A stretch of DNA of 64,000 nucleotides, from assembly GCA_017549815.1 (NCBI GenBank), contig JAFYNH010000032.1:62001-126000 (forward strand), in the 5' to 3' direction. This stretch comes from Selenomonadaceae bacterium. Its GTDB lineage: Bacteria > Bacillota > Negativicutes > Selenomonadales > Selenomonadaceae. The translations under genes and the position numbers were made by a program. Each line of letters opens with the position of its first letter. Within the stretch, counting starts at the first letter, position 1. The notes under the pieces are model-generated. The model saw nothing but the letters and a program-made list of their open reading frames with translations, did no database searches and had not been told where the DNA came from. This document shows, piece by piece, positions 60,763 to 64,000 of the stretch.

Positions 60763-61842
60763 ATGAAAAAATTTTTAGCGGCGGCGATAATCGCGGGCAA
60801 TTTATTTTTCATGCCGACAAGTCACGCGGAGATAAAAACCTACGTGGGCACGGACGAATATATTATGAACGAATTCGAGACGATTGACATTGCTAAGCAA
60901 CGCGCCAAGCAAAAGGCTGAACGCAATGCGCAGGAACAAGCCGGCGTCTACATTAGCAGTTATTCCGAGACGCGGGATTTGGAGCTGGTTTCTGACGAAA
61001 TTATTTCAATCGTTTGCGGGATTCTTAGCGTCGTCGATGTTAAGTACGACGTGACACCGCTTGACGACGTAAACGGCTTTTCGATTCGGGCGACGGTTAA
61101 GGCGAACATTGAAACCGACGACGTTAATAAATGGCTAGAAAAAAGTTCTCGCGAAAAGTCTACGATTGTTCTTCAGAATAAGGAAATGCGCCAAGCAATA
61201 GCCAACCAAGACGCGACGATTAGTGAACTTAAAGAACAGATTAAGCGGCTTACGGCGGACGGCAAACTTAGCGGCAAACGTGAGCGCGATAAAATTACTC
61301 AAGAAGTCGCGGCGAACGATAAAACTTTTTTGGCTAGTCAAAAACTCGAAGAGGCGCAGAAAAATTTTTACAACCATAACTACGACGAAGCCATAAAACT
61401 TTGCGACGAATCCATTGCGCTTGAACCGACTGCGCGGGCTTATTGCGGACGCGGCGGAGCTTATGGCGTCTTAAAAAATTTTGAACAGACCATTGAAGAC
61501 TGCACGCAAGCAATAAAGCTCGACCCGAATTATGCAATGGCGTATAATAATCGCGGCGCGGCTTATATGAATTTAAATAATTATCAGCAGGCGATGACCG
61601 ACATAAACAAGGCAATTCAATGCGATTCGACGCTTGCCCTTGCCTATAACAATCGCGGCGCGTTATATCTTATGGCGGGCGATATTAATCAAGCCTTCCG
61701 CGACGCTAACAAGGCTATTGAACTCGACCCGAAATTGGATTTGCCGTATATGATTCGCGGCACGTGTTATCAAATGGCGGGCAATTTATACGGAGCGCAA
61801 TCCGACTTTGAAAAAGCTAAGGAACTCGGTTACAAAGGTTGA
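60763..61842 (+). CDS. Secreted TPR protein, family copy 2
   Basis: 359 residues, the same build as the preceding gene: signal peptide ending PTSHA, KQRAKQKAERNAQEQAGVYISS domain, coiled coil (~150-190), then four to five TPRs (e.g. AYNNRGAAYMNLNNYQQAMTDINKAI). Start and upstream stop are separated by 1 bp, so translation is coupled. Function unknown; the shared N-terminal domain suggests the same envelope site as copy 1. Confidence 0.8.
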   Translation: MKKFLAAAIIAGNLFFMPTSHAEIKTYVGTDEYIMNEFETIDIAKQRAKQKAERNAQEQAGVYISSYSETRDLELVSDEIISIVCGILSVVDVKYDVTPLDDVNGFSIRATVKANIETDDVNKWLEKSSREKSTIVLQNKEMRQAIANQDATISELKEQIKRLTADGKLSGKRERDKITQEVAANDKTFLASQKLEEAQKNFYNHNYDEAIKLCDESIALEPTARAYCGRGGAYGVLKNFEQTIEDCTQAIKLDPNYAMAYNNRGAAYMNLNNYQQAMTDINKAIQCDSTLALAYNNRGALYLMAGDINQAFRDANKAIELDPKLDLPYMIRGTCYQMAGNLYGAQSDFEKAKELGYKG

Positions 61843-61900
61843 GTTAAAAAATTTATGAAGGTGAATTTTTTGGATGTGACGAAACAACTTTTTGAACTCG

Positions 61901-62393
61901 GTGACAATCCCAACACCTAAAGGCGAGGGCTTCCGATTTTAAATTAAATGTTTTGGCACGACATTAACTGTCGCAAGGTCTTACGAACACTTGGTGCTTC
62001 GACATTTAACAAAATCAGCAACGCTGTCTAGGAATTAGGATTCAGGAATCAGCTAGTCCCCAGTTCCTAACAACTAGTCCCTAAACCAGTGGCTGGTGCC
62101 TCAGCTTCTACTACTTTGAGATTATCGCCGTAGATACTTCTATCTCTGAAAAAATTTTCACCTCCACTGATTGAAACTAGCCGGAGTCACGCTCTTTGAA
62201 ACCTTTTGCCTGCGGCACGTCGTATCGTACGGCTTTTCAATCTTTATTCGTGCTGATTCTTGCAGTTTTTCAATCCTAGACACTACTAGGCTAATTGTCT
62301 GCGGCAACCGCACTCGTTGCCTTAGGTACACCCCTTAGGGCGGTTGATCAACAATCTTTTACGCCACTTCATATCTTTCGTGGCGCGTTTCTG
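61901..62393 (-). mobile_element. Non-autonomous IS200/IS605-type element inserted in the TPR gene
   Basis: A 493-bp insertion whose left end (minus strand) follows TTAC (62394-62397 complement), a known IS200/IS605-family target, with no duplication. A left-end hairpin CGCCAC/GTGGCG with a 12-nt loop lies at 62362-62385. A subterminal imperfect hairpin lies near the right end (about 61911-61935), which finishes GTCAC. Inside are further hairpins, for example GGCAAC/GTTGCC (62303-62321). No transposase frame survives, so it is a short non-autonomous form, perhaps the 3' tnpB/omega-RNA part. Repeat locus 12 has entered it. Confidence 0.7.
62028..62087. repeat. Dispersed heptad repeat array, locus 12 (inside the IS605-type element)
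   Basis: TAGGAATTAGGATTCAGGAATCAG then CTAGTCCCCAGTTCCTAA, lying within the element at 61901-62393. Either the repeat moved into the element or it arose there, so the repeat family is the younger event. Confidence 0.75.
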
Positions 62394-63291
62394 GTAAAAA
62401 ATTTTTGGCAGATAAAAATCATTTTGAAGCCGCGCAATGTTTCAGCCGAGCGATAAGGTGCGACCAGAATTTTGCAGATGCCTATTTTCTGCGCGGAGAA
62501 ATTTATCTTATACGTTGGGATTGGGACGCTGAGAAACACGCTCTTTAAGATTTTACGAAGTTCACGGAGCTTGAACCTGATAATCCCGAAGGTTGGTTTA
62601 AACGCGGCGAAGCCTTTGCTCATTTTCACAGATTTAACCTTACCGACGAATTTAAGGAGCAAGCTTGCAAATATTTGACGCGGGCGATTGAACTCGAGCC
62701 CTATAATGTAAAATATTATTGCAAACGCGCTGATTTGAGCAAACCCGATGCGGCGATTGAAGATTATACAAAAGCTCTCGAACTTGCACCCGACAGCGAA
62801 AATATTTATCTTTGTAGGGGCGATGCATACGCCAAATTTGAGAAATTTTCGGAGGCTCTTGCTGATTTCAACAAAGCGATTGCGCTTGACGAAAATTATA
62901 CCAATGTTTATAAAAGGCGTGGCGAACTTTATCTTGAGCTAGAAAATTACGACGCGGCAATTGACGATTTTGTCAAGGTGATTGAGACTTCAAAAGCAAA
63001 TTTTTATAAAGTAGAATGCGGGCGTCTTTGGCGTCTCTGTAATAAGCTCGGCAAATACAACACCGAACTTCCCAAAAATCATACAAGTGCGATGGTTTAT
63101 TTTGCACGCGGTTTTACTTCGTCTTGGCGTGAAAAAAATCTTGACAAGGTTCGCGAAGACCTTACCAAAGCCATTGAATGCGATCCGAACTGCGCATTGC
63201 TTTACTTTCAGCGTGCAAAGTTTACTGTCGATAATACTGCGGCTCTTAACGATTATCAGCCGCGCCGTAAGAACCATAATTTTAGTTTTTA

Positions 63292-63971
63292 GAACGTGTG
63301 TTCACAGCAAAAAGTGATATAATGAGCTTATCATGAGAGAAAAATACGAAACAGATTTAACAGATGAGCAGTGGGAAGTTATTGCGCCTTCGTTCACCAA
63401 TATGCGTAAGTACAAATGGGAAAAGCGAGAACTGGTAAATGCAGTCCTGTACTTAGTTAAGACGGGTTGTCAGTGGCGGAATTTACCGCATGATTTTCCG
63501 CCGGTATTCACTGTGCATAGTTTTTATAGGCGAGCGCGGCTTAGCGGTCTTTGGGATAGGGTTCTCGCGCACCTTGTGAAGCTTACTCGGCAAAAAGCAG
63601 GTTTAGATGAAATGCCAACTCAAGCATTAATCGACTCTCAAAGCGTGAAAGCAACAGGTGCTAACGAGCAAAAAGGCTTTGATATGGGAAAAAAACAAAG
63701 GGAGTAAAACGTCAGATTGTCACTGATGAGCTTGGCAACTTTGTTTATGAGGCGTACAAATATTTCGGCTTGAGAGTAGAAATATCGAAGAAGTTGAAAC
63801 CACACTCTTGGCAAGTCCTACCCAAACGTTGGAGAGTAGAGAGAACTTTTGCTTGGCTCAATAATTCTCGCCGATTAAGCAAGGATTACGAGCTAACTGT
63901 TACTTCTGCTCAATCCTTGATTAAGATTTCCCATATTCACACTTTACTTAAACGTTTATGAACACACGTTC
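63292..63971 (+). mobile_element. Decayed IS5-family insertion sequence
   Basis: A 680-bp element with perfect 13-bp terminal inverted repeats, GAACGTGTGTTCA (63292-63304 and complement at 63959-63971), flanked by a TTA direct duplication (63289-63291, 63972-63974). The TNA-type 3-bp target fits the IS1031-like part of the IS5 family. It truncates the TPR gene, with a heptad repeat directly on its right. Confidence 0.85.
63333..63961 (+). pseudogene. IS5-family transposase, frameshifted and internally deleted
   Basis: The first frame (63333-63707) has DLTDEQWEVIAPSF and the first catalytic Asp in IDSQSVKAT. A run of seven A before CAAAGG (63684-63696) allows a -1 shift, as IS5 relatives use, into a second frame reading [21 protein letters not shown] and ending ...[20 protein letters not shown]. 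The stretch that should contain the second catalytic Asp is missing (about 40 codons), so the enzyme cannot be active. The shift may have been programmed. Confidence 0.85.
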
Positions 63972-64000
63972 TTAGGATTTAGGAATCAGGAACCAGTTCC
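63972..64000. repeat. Dispersed heptad repeat, locus 13 (runs off the window)
   Basis: TTAGGATTTAGGAATCAGGAACCAG directly after the IS5-type copy, starting in its target duplication. Its end is outside the window. Confidence 0.6.

Larger units (their letters stand above)
61870..63292 (+). pseudogene. Third TPR family gene, interrupted and truncated
   Basis: TTG start at 61870 behind GAAGGTG: the first codons read MDVTKQLFEL. At 61901 the frame is interrupted by a 493-bp insertion (61901-62393). Removing it rejoins ...ELG with KKFLADKNHFEAAQCF in frame. A TAA at 62546-62548 then cuts the frame, after which TPRs continue (YTKALELAPDSENIYL, LADFNKAIALDENY, VREDLTKAIECDPNCAL) to 63292, where an IS5-type copy abuts it. 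No signal peptide is visible. The gene is dead as a whole; an internal frame from ~62675 stays open for ~200 codons. Confidence 0.85.

Noticed and set aside
62675-63292. Independent functional TPR gene
   Set aside because: The frame continues upstream through a stop codon and across the insertion; there is no ribosome-binding site before 62675, so it is the remainder of the broken gene.

Overview
The window looks like a chromosome segment of a low-GC, diderm-type Firmicute, most likely a member of the Negativicutes (Selenomonas-like). This is inferred from a Firmicutes core (CodY, MscL, the pyrH-frr-uppS-cdsA-rseP and yceD-rpmF-plsX-fabK-fabD blocks, frequent TTG/GTG starts behind strong Shine-Dalgarno sites) combined with a secretin-dependent Tad pilus and a giant RTX-like protein, which suit a cell with an outer membrane. 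No rRNA, tRNA or CRISPR array was recognised.

Layout. 1-6.9 kb: a minus-strand Tad/Flp pilus locus (cpaB, secretin cpaC, two CpaE/TadZ ATPases, tadB, flp pilin, tadE, and the start of a proline-rich protein running off the window). 7.2-12.9 kb: a glucitol-type PTS (srlA, srlE, srlB) with a SAF-domain oxidoreductase and transketolase. 12.9-17.5 kb: folE2, rpmE, clpX, an MTAP-like phosphorylase and a transglutaminase-like lipoprotein. 17.6-21.4 kb: polA and an L,D-transpeptidase. 21.5-24.8 kb: an Rpn nuclease-like gene with an internal start and a downstream copy of its 3' part, then ridA, ecfA1 and ecfA2. 24.8-31.2 kb: ald, a DUF47 gene, a lactate/malate dehydrogenase-like gene, codY, mscL, a GIY-YIG/NUMOD gene and a GarR-like dehydrogenase. 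31.4-40.0 kb: one 2868-residue repeat protein. 40.4-46.6 kb: pyrH, frr, uppS, cdsA, rseP, a DUF488/dual-OB pair and a shortened AmrS radical SAM gene. 46.9-50.6 kb: two tandem paralogues with a catalytically degenerate condensation domain and a cyclic-nucleotide-binding-like tail. 50.7-53.7 kb: hisZ, an HD hydrolase and a SCIFF-maturase-like radical SAM gene. 53.9-59.8 kb: rfbA, asd and the fatty-acid/phospholipid block. 59.9-64 kb: a family of secreted TPR proteins, the third broken by a small IS200/IS605-type element, a nonsense codon and a decayed IS5-family copy.

Between genes the window carries two dispersed repeat families. One is an array of about 7 bp units (GGAACTA, GGGACTA, GGATTA and complements), seen at 13 places and usually arranged as a large palindrome. 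The other is a roughly 130 bp three-hairpin element seen three times, whose stems differ in sequence but keep base-pairing. Together with two putative IS200/IS605-derived relics they make most intergenic space structured.

The least conventional points are the Rpn gene with its intragenic start and extra copy of that product, the tandem condensation-like proteins, the exactly mappable IS605-type insertion, the covarying hairpin repeat, and the PTS operon that lacks a recognisable sorbitol-6-phosphate dehydrogenase. All assignments come from reading the sequence; no database search was possible.
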